Below, in pieces: positions 26,486-38,375 of a stretch of 64,000 nucleotides of DNA. A model generated the notes under the pieces. That model was not told the DNA's origin, ran no database searches, and was given only the letters and a program-made list of their open reading frames with translations. Each line of letters opens with the position of its first letter. Positions within the stretch are counted from its first letter, which is position 1. The DNA is from JAOUEA01 sp963790335 (GTDB taxonomy: Bacteria > Actinomycetota > UBA4738 > HRBIN12): contig CAWBOB010000008.1 of NCBI GenBank assembly GCA_963790335.1, positions 372,001-436,000 of the forward strand. The letters are read 5' to 3'. The position numbers and the translations under genes were made by a program.

Positions 26486-26956
26486 GTGCTCGCCCAGAGC
26501 GTGACCCCGTTCGCCCTGTCCGGTCTCAAGTACGGCTTGTTCGCCCTGCTGCTGCTGTTCATCTGGCGCTCGATGCGATGGGCGGTGCGGGGACTCACCG
26601 TCGAGGCCGCGCCGCGGAGCCGCCGGTCGCGCCGTGGCGGCGCGGTCGCCGAGCCGTCCACACCACCTGGGCCGTCGGCGGTGGTGATCCACACCGAAGG
26701 CGCGAAGCCGCGCACGGTCGCGGTGAGCGGCAACATGGTGATCGGCCGCGCTGCCGAGTGCGAACTCGCGCTCGACGACACGTTCGTCTCGCAGCAGCAC
26801 GCTCGGCTGTTCGCGAAGAACGGCTCGTGGTTCGTGGAGGATCTCGGATCCACGAACGGCACGTTCGTCAACGATCAGCGACTCGGCGCCCCCGCGATGG
26901 TGCAGCCCGGCGACCGCATCCGGACCGGCGCGACGATCATGGAGCTGCGACGGTGA
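26486..26956 (+). CDS. fhaB: FHA-domain protein FhaB/FipA
   Basis: 156 residues. An N-terminal membrane span (LSGLKYGLFALLLLFIW, about 11-27) is followed by a basic linker and an FHA domain (IGRAAECELAL, SQQHARL, LGSTNGTFVND). The usual Ser-x-x-His is present with Gln where Arg often sits. Relatives localise to the division site and are PknB partners. Starts one base after the fhaA stop. Confidence 0.9.
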   Translation: MLAQSVTPFALSGLKYGLFALLLLFIWRSMRWAVRGLTVEAAPRSRRSRRGGAVAEPSTPPGPSAVVIHTEGAKPRTVAVSGNMVIGRAAECELALDDTFVSQQHARLFAKNGSWFVEDLGSTNGTFVNDQRLGAPAMVQPGDRIRTGATIMELRR

Positions 26957-26999
26957 GGACTCCCGCGCACATCGCGACGCCTCGCTCGGAGCCGGGTCG

Positions 27000-28097
27000 A
27001 TGAGGATCGAGGCCGGCGCCGCCACCGACCTCGGCAGGGTCCGCGAGGTCAACGAGGACTCCTTCCTGGTCGAGGCTCCCCTGTACGCGGTCGCCGACGG
27101 CATGGGTGGGCATCGCGGCGGCGACGTCGCATCGAGGCTCGCCCTGGAGACGATCGAGGCACTGCTGCAACGAGACGACACGTCGCTCGCCGACCGGGTC
27201 CGCGAGGCGAACCGCGCCGTCTACGAGCGGTCCACGGCCGACCAGCGGGTGAGCGGCATGGGCACGACCCTCACGGCCGTCGTCGTCGACCGGGGCGCCG
27301 TGCAGCTCGCCCACGTGGGTGACAGCCGTGCATACCTGCTGCGCGCCGGCACGCTGCGCCAGATCACCCACGACCACACGCTCGTGGCGCGCATGGTCAA
27401 GGCGGGCGAGATCACCCGCGACGAAGCAGCGGTGCATCCTCATCGCAACGTGGTCACCCGCTCACTCGGCACCGAGCCCACGGTGCAGGTCGACGAGGAC
27501 ACGATCTCCCTGCTCGACGAAGACCGGGTGCTGATCTGCAGCGACGGGCTCACCGGCATGGTCGCCGAGCCGCAGATCCAGGCGATCCTCGAGGCCGAGC
27601 CCGACCCGCAGCGGGCCGCCGACCGCCTCGTCAAGGCCGCGAACCGAGCCGGGGGCATCGACAACATCACCGTGCTCGTGCTCGACGCTCACACCGAGGA
27701 AGGGGACCCTCCGCCGGGCGAGCTCCCGGCGCCGTCGCGCCGTCTCGACGTGAAGCGCGTGGTCGCCGGGGTGCTCGTGGGGCTCGTGATCGTCGCGGCC
27801 GCGCTGTTCGCCGTGCGCGCCTACGTCGAGCGACAGTGGTACGTCGGGGACGCCGGCGGCACGGTGGCCGTCTTCAACGGCATCCCGGCGAGGCCGTTCG
27901 GCATCTCGATGTCGACCGTCGTGACGCAGTTCGACGACCTGCAGGCCGACGAGGTCACGCAGCTCGAGCTCTATCGCGATCTCGCCGAGGGCATCACGGT
28001 CGAGAGCGAGCAGGAGGCCCTCGAGCGCGTCGAACAGATGCGGGCCGATCTGCGAGCGAGGGCCGCGGCGGAGCGGCAAGGAGGAGGAACGCCGTGA
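27000..28097 (+). CDS. pstP: PP2C-type Ser/Thr protein phosphatase PstP
   Basis: 365 residues. The PPM/PP2C catalytic domain (about 1-235) shows metal-binding motifs ADGMGGH, GMGTTL, HVGDSRAYLLR, VVTRSLG, SDGLTGM and DNITVLVL. A TM segment (VVAGVLVGLVIVAAALFAVRA, about 258-278) and an extracytoplasmic domain follow. It dephosphorylates PknB and its substrates. Its stop overlaps the rodA GTG (GTGA). Confidence 0.95.
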   Translation: MRIEAGAATDLGRVREVNEDSFLVEAPLYAVADGMGGHRGGDVASRLALETIEALLQRDDTSLADRVREANRAVYERSTADQRVSGMGTTLTAVVVDRGAVQLAHVGDSRAYLLRAGTLRQITHDHTLVARMVKAGEITRDEAAVHPHRNVVTRSLGTEPTVQVDEDTISLLDEDRVLICSDGLTGMVAEPQIQAILEAEPDPQRAADRLVKAANRAGGIDNITVLVLDAHTEEGDPPPGELPAPSRRLDVKRVVAGVLVGLVIVAAALFAVRAYVERQWYVGDAGGTVAVFNGIPARPFGISMSTVVTQFDDLQADEVTQLELYRDLAEGITVESEQEALERVEQMRADLRARAAAERQGGGTP

Positions 28098-29452
28098 GCG
28101 AGGCAGCGGCAGGCGCGCCTCGCCGCCCCGTGACCGGGCTCGGTCTGCTGATCGTCGCCCTCGTGATCTCGCTCGTGGCCTACGCCATGGCCGGCCTCGG
28201 ACTGAAGGGCCGGATGCCGGGCGATCTGGTCGTGTACGGCCTGGTCGTGTGCTCGGCCTCCGTGGCCGCGTGGCTGGTCGTGCGGTGGACCGCCCCGCGA
28301 GCCGACCCGGTGCTCTTCCCGACCGCCACCGCGCTCGCGGGGCTCGGCCTCGCGATGCTCTATCGCATCATGGCCGACCGGGGCGAGGCCTCGATCGCGC
28401 GTGAGCAGGCGATCTGGCTGCTGGTGGGTCTCGGGGTGTTCTGCCTCACGCTTTGGCTCGTACGCGACGACCGGCAGCTCAACGCGTACACGTACACGCT
28501 CGGTCTCGCCGGCGTCGTGTTGCTGCTCCTTCCGGTCGTGCCGGGCATCGGCCAGGAGATCAACGGGGCTCGCCTGTGGGCCGACCTCGGTCCGGTCTCG
28601 TTCCAGCCGGCGGAGTTCGGCAAGATCTTCATCGTCGTGTTCCTCGCGGCCTACCTGAGCGACAAGCAGGAGTTGCTCGCCGCCGGCTCGGGCCGGTTCG
28701 GGTTCCCGCGCGTGAAGGATCTCGGGCCGCTGCTGCTCGCATGGGGTGCCTCGCTCGCCGTGTTGTTCCTCGAGCGCGACATGGGTGCCTCCTTGCTCTT
28801 CTTCGGTGTGTTCGTCGTGATGCTGTGGATCGCGAGCGGACGTGCCGCCTACCTGTGGATCGGCCTCGCGCTGTTCGCGCTGGGAGCGTGGTTCGGCTTC
28901 GTCGTCTTCGAGCACGTGCAGACGCGCGTCGACACCTGGCTGCACGCGCTCGACCCGTCCAAGGTCTTCGACGAGGGGTACGGACAGCTCGCCCAGGGCT
29001 GGTTCGCGATGGCGACCGGCGGCATCGTGGGCACCGGGCTCGGACAGGGCTCGCCGACGTTGATCCCCTACGTCGGCAGCGACTTCATCTTCGCCGCCTT
29101 CGGCGAGGAGCTCGGCATGATCGGCGCCGTCGCCCTGCTGCTGCTGTACCTCATCGTGATCGCGCGCGGCCTGCGCATCGCCATGGAGCGCGCCGACACC
29201 TTCGGGAAGCTGCTCGCCACCGGCCTCACGACGATCCTCGCGCTGCAGACGTTCGCGATCGTGGCAGGCGTGACGCGGTTGATCCCGCTCACCGGCGTGC
29301 CGCTACCGCTGGTGAGCTACGGGGGCTCGAGCCGCATCGCCACGTTCGTCATGCTCGCGCTGCTCATCCGGGTGTCGTCGGGACCCCTCACGCGCGTCGA
29401 CCAGCCACACTTCCTGGTCAGGTCGAACGTGAAGGCGCGGAAGCGTGGATAG
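28094..29452 (+). CDS. rodA: SEDS glycosyltransferase RodA/FtsW
   Basis: 452 residues with 10-12 membrane spans. LWADLGPVSFQPAEFGKIF and LPLVSYGGSS are SEDS signatures for peptidoglycan polymerisation with a partner class B PBP. GTG 28094 overlaps the pstP stop. The next gene encodes that PBP and overlaps by eight bases, so the two are made together. Confidence 0.94.
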   Translation: MSEAAAGAPRRPVTGLGLLIVALVISLVAYAMAGLGLKGRMPGDLVVYGLVVCSASVAAWLVVRWTAPRADPVLFPTATALAGLGLAMLYRIMADRGEASIAREQAIWLLVGLGVFCLTLWLVRDDRQLNAYTYTLGLAGVVLLLLPVVPGIGQEINGARLWADLGPVSFQPAEFGKIFIVVFLAAYLSDKQELLAAGSGRFGFPRVKDLGPLLLAWGASLAVLFLERDMGASLLFFGVFVVMLWIASGRAAYLWIGLALFALGAWFGFVVFEHVQTRVDTWLHALDPSKVFDEGYGQLAQGWFAMATGGIVGTGLGQGSPTLIPYVGSDFIFAAFGEELGMIGAVALLLLYLIVIARGLRIAMERADTFGKLLATGLTTILALQTFAIVAGVTRLIPLTGVPLPLVSYGGSSRIATFVMLALLIRVSSGPLTRVDQPHFLVRSNVKARKRG

Positions 29453-30960
29453 GCGCATCCGGAGGCTCGGCTTCGGGCTCGTGGGGCTGTTCGCGCTGCT
29501 GTTCGCGCAGCTCTCGTACGTGCAGGTCATCAACGCCGACCACATCAAGGCCCAGCCCGCGAACGCCCGACGTCAGATCATCGCCGAGTACAAGGTGGAA
29601 CGCGGCCCGATCCTGTCGGCCGACGGCGTCGTGCTCGCGCGCAGCGAGCGCAGCCCCCAGCGGCGCGCCGAGCTCCGCTTCCAACGGGTGTACACCGAAG
29701 GCCCCCTCTACGCTGCCCTGACCGGCTACTACTCGCGCATCTTCGGACGTGCCGGACTCGAGGAGGCCGCGAACCCCTACCTGTCGGGCGACGCCGCCGA
29801 CCTCGCGATCTCGACCTTCACCGATCTGATCCTCGGTCGCGACCGCAAGGGCGGAGCCATCGACACGACGATCGTGACCGACCTGCAGGAAGCCGCCGAC
29901 GAGGCACTCGGCAACCTGACCGGCGCGGTCGTGGCGGTCGATCCCTCGACCGGCGACGTGCTCGCCTTGGTGGCGAACCCCACATACGACCCGAACTCCA
30001 TCTCGTCGGGAACCGACGCCGACATCGTCGACGCATGGGAGTCGATCACCGCCGACCCCGAGAGGCCGCTCATCTCGCTGGCGAAAGACGAGCTGTTCCT
30101 TCCGGGTTCGACCGGCAAGCTCATCACGGCGTCGGCGGCGCTCGAGGGAGATGTCGAGGCCGATGACGTGCGATGGCCGAACCCGCAGTTCCTGGACCTG
30201 CCGCAGACCACGAATCGACTGGCCAACTTCGGCGACTCCCTCTGCAACGGAGGCTCGTCGAGGGTGTCGATGGCCGAGGCATTCGAGGAATCGTGCAACG
30301 TCACGTTCGCCGAGATCGGCCTTCATGTCGGCGCCCGGGAGATGAGCGAGCAGGCCGAGGCGTACGGCTTCTGCCCCACGAACCCGCCCGGCTCGCACCG
30401 AGTGCGAGGCCCCGACGATCCCGTTCCTGCTGCCGTGGGCGAACGGCCGGTTCCCCGAGCCGGGCTACTTCGCCGAGCGCCAGCCGCAGCTCGCCTACTC
30501 CGCGATCGGCCTCGACAACGTGGTGACCAACCCCCTGCACATGGCGCTCATCGCGGCGGCGATCGCGAACGACGGCGTGATGATGCAGCCTCGCCTCGTG
30601 ACGGCGGTGCGAGACCACACGGCCAAGATCGTGCGCGAGTTCGATCCCCAGGAGTACGGGCAGCCGATCAGCGACGACACCTCCAGGGAGATGCGCAGGA
30701 TGATGCTCTCGGTGACCACGAGCGGCACGGCGTCTTCTGCCTTCTCGCAGTTCGGCATCACGGTGGCGGGCAAGACCGGCACCGCGACCAATGGGGAGGG
30801 ACGGCCGCCCAACGCCTGGTTCGTCGCGTTCGCGCCCGTCACCAAGGCCGAGATCGCCGTGGCGGTTATCGTTCTCGACGGCGGTGACCTCGGCAACGAG
30901 GCGACCGGTGGGCAGGTCGCGGCCCCGATCGCCCGAGCCGTCATCGACGCGTACCTATGA
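29445..30960 (+). CDS. pbpA: Class B penicillin-binding protein PbpA (frameshifted)
   Basis: Transpeptidase of about 504 residues. An N-terminal TM (LGFGLVGLFALLFAQLSYV) is followed by the dimerisation region and the penicillin-binding fold: active-site PGSTGKLIT (Ser-x-x-Lys), SCN motif in FEESCNVTF and KTGTA near 30775. One extra C near 30400 interrupts PPGSH-ECEAPTIPFLLPW; the span is 3n+1. GTG 29445 lies within the rodA stop region. Works with RodA in cell-wall elongation or division and is a known PknB target in mycobacteria. Confidence 0.93.
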
Positions 30961-30975
30961 GGAGAGCTTGACGCG

Positions 30976-32658
30976 ATGAAGTCCCAGCTCGGCGAGCGGT
31001 ATCAGGTCGAGGCGCGCATCGGCGCCGGCGGCATGGCCGAGGTGTTCCGCGGCTTCGACCCGGTGCTGAGCCGCACGGTCGCGATCAAGGTGCTGCTGCC
31101 CCAGTTCGCGCGCGACACCAGCTTCGTGCACCGGTTCCGCCGTGAGGCGCAGGCGGCCGCGCGCCTGAACCAGCCCAACATCGTGGGCGTCTACGACAGC
31201 GGCTCCGACGACGACACGCAGTACATCGTCATGGAGTTCATCGAAGGGCGCACCCTGGCCGAGTTCATGTCGGCCGGTCGCCGGCCCACGCCCGTGCAGG
31301 CCGCCGAGATCGCCCAGAAGATCGCCGCGGCGATCGCCGCGGCGCACGCGCAGGGTGTGATCCACCGGGACATCAAGCCCGGCAACGTGATGGTCACGCG
31401 CGACGGCACCGTCAAGGTCATGGACTTCGGCATCGCCCGCATGCTCGGTCCCGAGACCGCGCCACAAACGAGTGCCGTGCTCGGCACCGCGTCGTACCTG
31501 TCCCCCGAGCAGGCGCAGGGAACGCCGGTCGACGCGCGCACCGACATCTATTCGCTCGGGGCCGTGCTCTACGAGCTGCTCACCGGTCGTCCGCCGTTCA
31601 CCGGCGACTCGTCGGTCGCCGTCGCGTACAAGCAGGTGAACGAGACGCCGGAGCTTCCGTCGTCGCTGAACCCCGATGTGTCGCCGAGCATGGACGCCGT
31701 CGTGATGAAGGCGCTCTCGAAGAATCCGTCGAACCGCTACCAGAGCGCCGAGGAGTTCTCGGCCGACCTCGCGCGCGTGATCGCCGGCCAGCAGGTGGAA
31801 GCCACACCGCTGATGCCGGCGCTCGCCGGCGGCGCGACGCAGGTCATCAGCCGACCGCCGGCGCACACCGCCGTGCTCCCGCCCACCGAGGAACCCGAAG
31901 GCTCCGGCAGGAAGGTCTGGCTCGGCGTGCTGATCGGCCTGCTGCTGTTCGCGCTGCTCGCCGCCGGTGGATACCTGATCGTGAGCAGCCTCACCGGCGA
32001 CGACACCCCCGAGGGCCCACAGACCGCGACCATCGGAGACTATGAGGACGAGCGATATGCCGACGCGCGTGACTCGATCGATCAACTGGGACTCGGCGTG
32101 CGACGTGAGAACCAGGAAACCGACGATCCGACCGAAGTGGGCCTGGTCCTCCGGCAGGATCCGGACCCGGGGACCGAGCTCCGCACCGAAGACGGCGTCG
32201 TCACCCTCACGGTCGGCGTGCCGCCGGATACGGTCGCCGTTCCACCGCTCGCCGGCCTGACCGTCTCCGAGGCGGAGGATCGAGCTCGAGGCGAACGACC
32301 TCGCGCTGGGCGACCAGTTCGACGAGCCCAGCGAGTTCGAGGAGGGGGAGTGATCCGGTCAGAGCCGGCATCCGGCGACGAGGTGGAACTCTGGCACGTT
32401 GATCAACGTCTTCATATCGACCGGTCCGAGCATCGGTCATCGTGCCGGACGTGTCGTCGGATTGCCTGTCCAGATCGGCGGGGCCAACAAGATCCTCCGC
32501 GACAGCCAGCTCGAGATGGTGGTGGGTTCGCCCGTTCCGTCTACCCCGGAGTGCTCGAATCCCAGTCGGATAGTTGCGCAGGACCCACTTGCCCGGAGAG
32601 CAGGTGGAAGCAGGCTCGGTCGTGACGGTCTTCCCCGGGCGGCGGTGGCGACGTCTGA
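30976..32658 (+). CDS. pknB: Ser/Thr protein kinase PknB with PASTA domains (3' part frameshifted)
   Basis: About 560 residues. Kinase domain 1-270: GAGGMAEVFRG, AIKVL (Lys), HRDIKPGNVM, DFGIAR and the activation segment before GTASYLSPEQ. Juxtamembrane linker, then a TM (VWLGVLIGLLLFALLAAGGYLIV, about 316-338). About three PASTA repeats follow; the first is intact (to 32215), later ones are broken by frame changes near 32280, 32340, 32390 and 32440-32460. The restored end is VVTVFPGGGGDV with TGA 32656-32658. PASTA domains sense peptidoglycan fragments. No pknA precedes or follows it. Confidence 0.92.
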
Positions 32659-32667
32659 GCCACGGCG

Positions 32668-32673
32668 TAGCCT
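32668..32673 (+). promoter_or_regulatory. Putative -10 (TAGCCT) for leaderless thyX-like gene
   Basis: A TAnnnT hexamer ends six bases before the ATG at 32680 in the 21-base gap after pknB; no Shine-Dalgarno fits. Confidence 0.35.
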
Positions 32674-32679
32674 GAGGCG

Positions 32680-34302
<1,623 letters not shown>

Positions 34303-34311
34303 GGCTCCGCG

Positions 34312-35344
34312 ATGACGGGAGGTGCCGTCACCGCCGTCGTCCACGATGCGGACGGTCGATCTCAGATCGGCGACCGCCCGCCCTTCGATATCTCGACGAC
34401 GGGCGTCGCGAACGCGGAGACCGGCGAGCCGCTCACGCGAGGATTCCATCTTCTACGTGGGTTCGATCGCGAAGCAGTTCGTGGCCGCGTGTGTCGCGAT
34501 GCTCGACCGGGAAGACGCGCTCAGCCTCGACGACGAGGTCTCGAGGTTCGTGCCGCGACTTCCTGCCTGGGGCGAGCGCGTGACGATCCGCCACCTCATC
34601 CATCACACCGGCGGCGTGAAGGAGCGGTCGCGAGAAGGGCCGGGCGTGCCCGTCGACGGTGTGCCCGCGTGGGGTAACGCCGCGCTGCTCGACGCGGTGC
34701 GCGACACGACCGAGCTCGACTTCGAGCCGGGCTCTCGGTACGGCTACTCGAACCGGGGATACCTGCTGCTCGCCGAGGTCGTCGGCGCGGTGAGCGGCGC
34801 CACCCTGGCCGCCTTCGCCCACGAGCGCATCTTCGAGCCCCTCGGCATGAACGACTCCTTCTTCCGGGATTCGGAGACGCCGCTGCCCGAGCGCGCGGCG
34901 CGCGGGCATTTCGAGGCGGGCGACGGCAACGTGTACGTGGAGCCGGCACGCTTCCATGCGGTCGGCGCCGGCGGGCTCTGGACGACCGTGCGCGACCTCG
35001 CGACCTGGAGCGCCAACTTCGACGACGACCGGCTCACCGACGGATGGCTTCCCGAACGGCTCACGACCCGGGGAGCGCTCGACGACGCAACGCCGATCCA
35101 CTACGCGTGGGGGCTGTCGGTGCGCACCCACCGGGGGCTTCCGATCGTGAGCCACGGGGGCAACTTCCCGGGGTGGGAGTCGAAGATGGTGCGCTTCCCG
35201 ACCGAGGCGACGACCGTGATCGTGCTCGCGAACCGGGAGGATCTCGACGTCTCCGCGTCGGCGTTCCGGCTCGCCGACGGGGCGCTCGCCGAACGGCTCG
35301 ACCCCGGCGCTCGGCACGCCGACGCGACCTTCGATGGGGTGTGA
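34312..35344 (+). CDS. Beta-lactamase-family serine hydrolase (frameshifted)
   Basis: About 343 residues. The class C/esterase fold shows GSIAKQFVAAC (Ser-x-x-Lys), YGYSNRGYLLLAE (Tyr-x-Asn) and SHGGNFPGW (His-Gly-Gly replacing KTG). LIHHTGGVKE and EPLGMNDSFF are common family segments. No signal peptide is seen from the ATG at 34312, so it is probably cytoplasmic. One extra base near 34440 (span 3n+1). Could be an esterase or peptidase; not a true beta-lactamase by context. Confidence 0.85.
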
Positions 35345-35463
35345 GCGGCACGCCGGAAAGCGTCTGACCTGGCCCGATGGGAGAAAACGCCCGGAAATCC
35401 GCGGGATCACGCGGTTTCCCGGTAGGCTTCCGGCGTCCTGACTACACCTGGGGAGGTGTCCGA

Positions 35464-35736
35464 ATGAACAAGGCAGAGTTGGTCGACGCCATCGCCGACA
35501 AGACCGGCATGGCCAAGACACAGGTCGACGAGGTCATCAAGGGCATGACCGAGACGATCGAGACGCAGGTCGCCAAGGGCGACAAGATCTCGATCCCGGG
35601 CTTCATCTCGTTCCAGAAGGTGAACCGCGCCGCGCGTACGGGCCGCAACCCGCGCACGGGCGACACGATCAACATCCCGGCGAGCGCCACCGTGAAGGTG
35701 ACCGCCGGAGCGCGACTGAAGAGCAGCGTGAAGTAA
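35464..35736 (+). CDS. hup: HU-family DNA-binding protein
   Basis: 90 residues. MNKAELVDAIADKTGMAKTQ begins the helical dimer part; SIPGFISFQKVNRAARTGRNP and INIPASATVKVTAG cover the DNA-clasping arms and C-terminus. Nucleoid-associated protein. It lacks the long Lys/Ala-rich tail of mycobacterial HupB. ATG 35464 has GGGGAGGTG upstream and the gene ends in a strong hairpin, so it is a single-gene unit. Confidence 0.95.
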   Translation: MNKAELVDAIADKTGMAKTQVDEVIKGMTETIETQVAKGDKISIPGFISFQKVNRAARTGRNPRTGDTINIPASATVKVTAGARLKSSVK

Positions 35737-35760
35737 CGAGCTCCAGCTTTCCGCACCACC

Positions 35761-35789
35761 GCGGGCCGGCGCCGAAGGCGCCGGCCCGC
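35761..35789. terminator. Hairpin terminator after hup
   Basis: A perfect 13-bp GC-only stem (GCGGGCCGGCGCC / GGCGCCGGCCCGC) with a GAA loop lies 24 bases after the HU stop. No T-run follows, as is usual in this genome. Confidence 0.75.
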
Positions 35790-35843
35790 CCGCATCCCGG
35801 CCGGGCTGACGCGGAGCGCGTTTCGGTACCCTGGAACCCTTCC

Positions 35844-36014
35844 ATGGACCGCGAAACCCTGGTGCTCGCCGCCATCGTCATGCTCTCCGTCGCCGCCTTC
35901 GCCGTCGGCGTGAGCGGGTTCGTGCTGCTCGCCCGGGACCGCCGGATACGGCACGCGAACGTTTCCGCCGCGACCGCCGTCGCAGGCCATCACGAGGCTC
36001 CAGAGGAGCGCTGA
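35844..36014 (+). CDS. 56-residue single-TM protein upstream of hisD
   Basis: ATG 35844 to TGA 36012-36014. The protein starts MDRETLVLAAIVMLSVAAFA and continues as a hydrophobic span to FVLLARDRRIR, then a short polar tail with HHE. The stop is three bases before the hisD ATG, so it is likely the first gene of the his operon. TACCCT at 35827-35832 could be a -10. The coding preference (GCC/GTC/CTC third-base C) matches real genes nearby. No family recognised. Confidence 0.6.
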   Translation: MDRETLVLAAIVMLSVAAFAVGVSGFVLLARDRRIRHANVSAATAVAGHHEAPEER

Positions 36015-36016
36015 AC

Positions 36017-37309
36017 ATGATGGAGCTCCTCGACCTGCGGAAGCGGGGCGAGCGCCTCGACGCCACCAGGCTCGAGACCGACCCCACGGTTGCCGACACC
36101 GTCGCCGGCATCCTGCAGCGCGTCTTCGTCGAGGGCGACGAGGTCTTGATCGAGCTCGCACAACGCTTCGACGGCGCCGATCTCAGCGGGTCCGGCCTGC
36201 TCGTGACCGATGCCGAGCTCGCCGGTGCGTCGGCGGACATCGACCCGGCGCTGCGACGCGCCCTCGACGAGCTCATCGACCGGCTGAAGGACCTCGCGGC
36301 GCGGCAGCTTCCCCGGGAATGGTGGGACGAGCGTGACGGCGTTCGGTTCGGCGAGATCGTGCGTCCGCTCGGGTCGGTCGGGTGCTACGTGCCCGGCGGC
36401 CGGGCGGTCTATCCGTCATCGGTGTGCATGACCGTCGTGCCGGCCGTCGTGGCGAAGGTGCCCGAGATCGTCGTGTGCACCCCGCCCCAGGCCGATGGCT
36501 CGATCCCTGCCCCCGTGCTCTACGCCGCATCCAGGGCCGGCGCCACCGACGTGGCCAAGACCGGAGGAGCCCAGGCCGTGGCGGCGCTCGCCTACGGCAC
36601 CGAATCGATCCCCAGGGTGGATCGCATCGTCGGGCCCGGCAACGCCTATGTCACCGAGGCCAAGCGACAGGTGGCCGGCACCGTCGGCATCGACGGTCTG
36701 GCCGGGCCCTCGGAGCTCGCGATCGTCGCCGACGGGGACATCGACATCGACATGGCCGCCCTCGATCTGATCGCTCAAGCAGAGCACGATCCCCAGGCTC
36801 GCACCTTCTTCATCACGCCCGACCCAGATCTCGCGAGCCGGGTCACGAAGGCGCTCGACGGGGCGATCCAGGATGCCGGGAGACGCACGATCGTCGACGC
36901 TGCGCTCGGCCACACGAAGGCCGTGCTCGTGAGGGACCTCGACCATGCGGTCGACATCGTGAACGAGCTCGCCTCCGAGCACGTGCTCCTGCTGGTCCCC
37001 GATCCGCGCGCGTTCCTGCCGATGGTGCGCAATGCGGGTGCGATCTTCCTCGGACACTGGAGCGCGGTGCCGTTCGGCGACTACGGGGTTGCGTCCAACC
37101 ACGTGCTGCCGACGGCCGGCACCGCACGGTTCTCGAGCGGGCTGCGTGCGGCCGACTACGTCACGGTGAGCTCGGTGGTCGAACTCGGCAGGAACGGCGC
37201 CGCACGCTTCGCGCCCGGCGCGTCGGCCATCGCGAACGCCGAGGGACTCGTCGGCCACGCCCGGGCGATGGACGCTCGCGCAGGCGCCGCCGAGGTCGTG
37301 ACGCCGTGA
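36017..37309 (+). CDS. hisD: Histidinol dehydrogenase
   Basis: 430 residues, intact. Catalyses histidinol to histidine (two NAD steps). Signature regions GCYVPGGRAVYPSSV, AKTGGAQAVAALAYGT, DRIVGPGNAYVTEAKR, DGLAGPSELAIVAD and GDYGVASNHVLPTAGTAR are all present, including Zn-binding Gln/His positions. The stop overlaps the hisC GTG (GTGA). Confidence 0.97.
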   Translation: MMELLDLRKRGERLDATRLETDPTVADTVAGILQRVFVEGDEVLIELAQRFDGADLSGSGLLVTDAELAGASADIDPALRRALDELIDRLKDLAARQLPREWWDERDGVRFGEIVRPLGSVGCYVPGGRAVYPSSVCMTVVPAVVAKVPEIVVCTPPQADGSIPAPVLYAASRAGATDVAKTGGAQAVAALAYGTESIPRVDRIVGPGNAYVTEAKRQVAGTVGIDGLAGPSELAIVADGDIDIDMAALDLIAQAEHDPQARTFFITPDPDLASRVTKALDGAIQDAGRRTIVDAALGHTKAVLVRDLDHAVDIVNELASEHVLLLVPDPRAFLPMVRNAGAIFLGHWSAVPFGDYGVASNHVLPTAGTARFSSGLRAADYVTVSSVVELGRNGAARFAPGASAIANAEGLVGHARAMDARAGAAEVVTP

Positions 37310-38375
37310 CACCCGCGATCGAACCTCGCCCCGGTGTGCGCGACGTCGAACCCTACGTCTCTCCCCAGCTCGATGTGGCCGCCCGCCTGAACACCAACGA
37401 GTGCCCGCACCCGTTGCCGGCGGGCTTCTCTGCAGAGCTCGCAGCCGCGATCCGCGAGCTGCCGCTGCATCGGTACCCCGATGGATCCATGACGCGACTG
37501 CGGGAGGAGCTGGCGGCCGGCCACGGTCACCCGGTCGAGGGCACCTGGACGGCGAACGGCTCGAACGAGGTGCTCACGCAGTTGCTGCTTGCCTACGGCG
37601 GCCCCGGCCGAACGGCGGTCGTGTTCGAGCCGACGTACCTGCTGCACTCGCGCCTGTCGTGGCTCACCCACACGGACGGCCTCGTGCAGGTGAGACTCGC
37701 CCCCCCGTATCTGCTCGGGGACCACGCGATCGACGAAGCCCTGCGGGCAGGACCCGACGTGGTGTTCGTGTGCTCGCCCAACAATCCCACCGGCAACGCG
37801 CAGCCGCTGGAAGCCATCGCATCGCTGGCGTGAGCGCACCACCGCCCTGGTCGTCGTCGACGAGGCCTACATCGAGTTCGGAGGCGAGAGCGCCCTCAAG
37901 CTGGTCGCCGACCACGGGAACGTCGCCGTGGTGCGAACCTTCTCGAAGGCGTTCGCGATGGCCGGGGCGAGGTTGGGATACGTGCTCACGAGCCCTGAGG
38001 TCGTCGCCGATCTGCAGCGGGTGCGGCTTCCCTATCACGTGTCGGCGCTCACCCAGACGGCCGGCATCGTGGCGCTGCGCCACATGTCCGAGGCGATGTC
38101 GCTGCTGGACTCGATCCGTTCGCAACGCGATCGCATCTCGCGTGAGCTCGGAGCCGATCGCCGGCATGACCGTCTTCCCGAGCGATGCGAACTTCGTGCT
38201 GTTCGTGCCGCCGCCACCTCACGACGCGAGGCAGGTCTGGCAGGCGCTCCTCGATCGGAGCGTGCTGGTCCGCGATCTGACCGCGGTCGTACCGAACGCG
38301 CTGCGCGTGACGGCCGGCGCGGAGCACGAGGTGGATCTGTTCCTCGCGAGCCTGCGGGAGGTGCTCTCGGCATGA
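37306..38375 (+). CDS. hisC: Histidinol-phosphate aminotransferase (frameshifted)
   Basis: PLP-dependent class I/II aminotransferase of about 355 residues. LNTNECPHPLP, NGSNEVLTQLLLAYG, VFVCSPNNPTGN and the PLP-lysine motif RTFSKAFAMAGARLGYV are visible. The C-terminal MTVFPSDANFVLF and VRDLTAVVPNALRVTAG are in another frame. Two frame changes, near 37830 and 38150, fit the 3n+2 span. GTG start coupled to hisD; stop coupled to hisB (ATGA). Confidence 0.94.

Noticed and set aside
27971..28945. Minus-strand ORF opposite rodA
   Set aside because: His/Glu/Arg-rich antisense of membrane codons.
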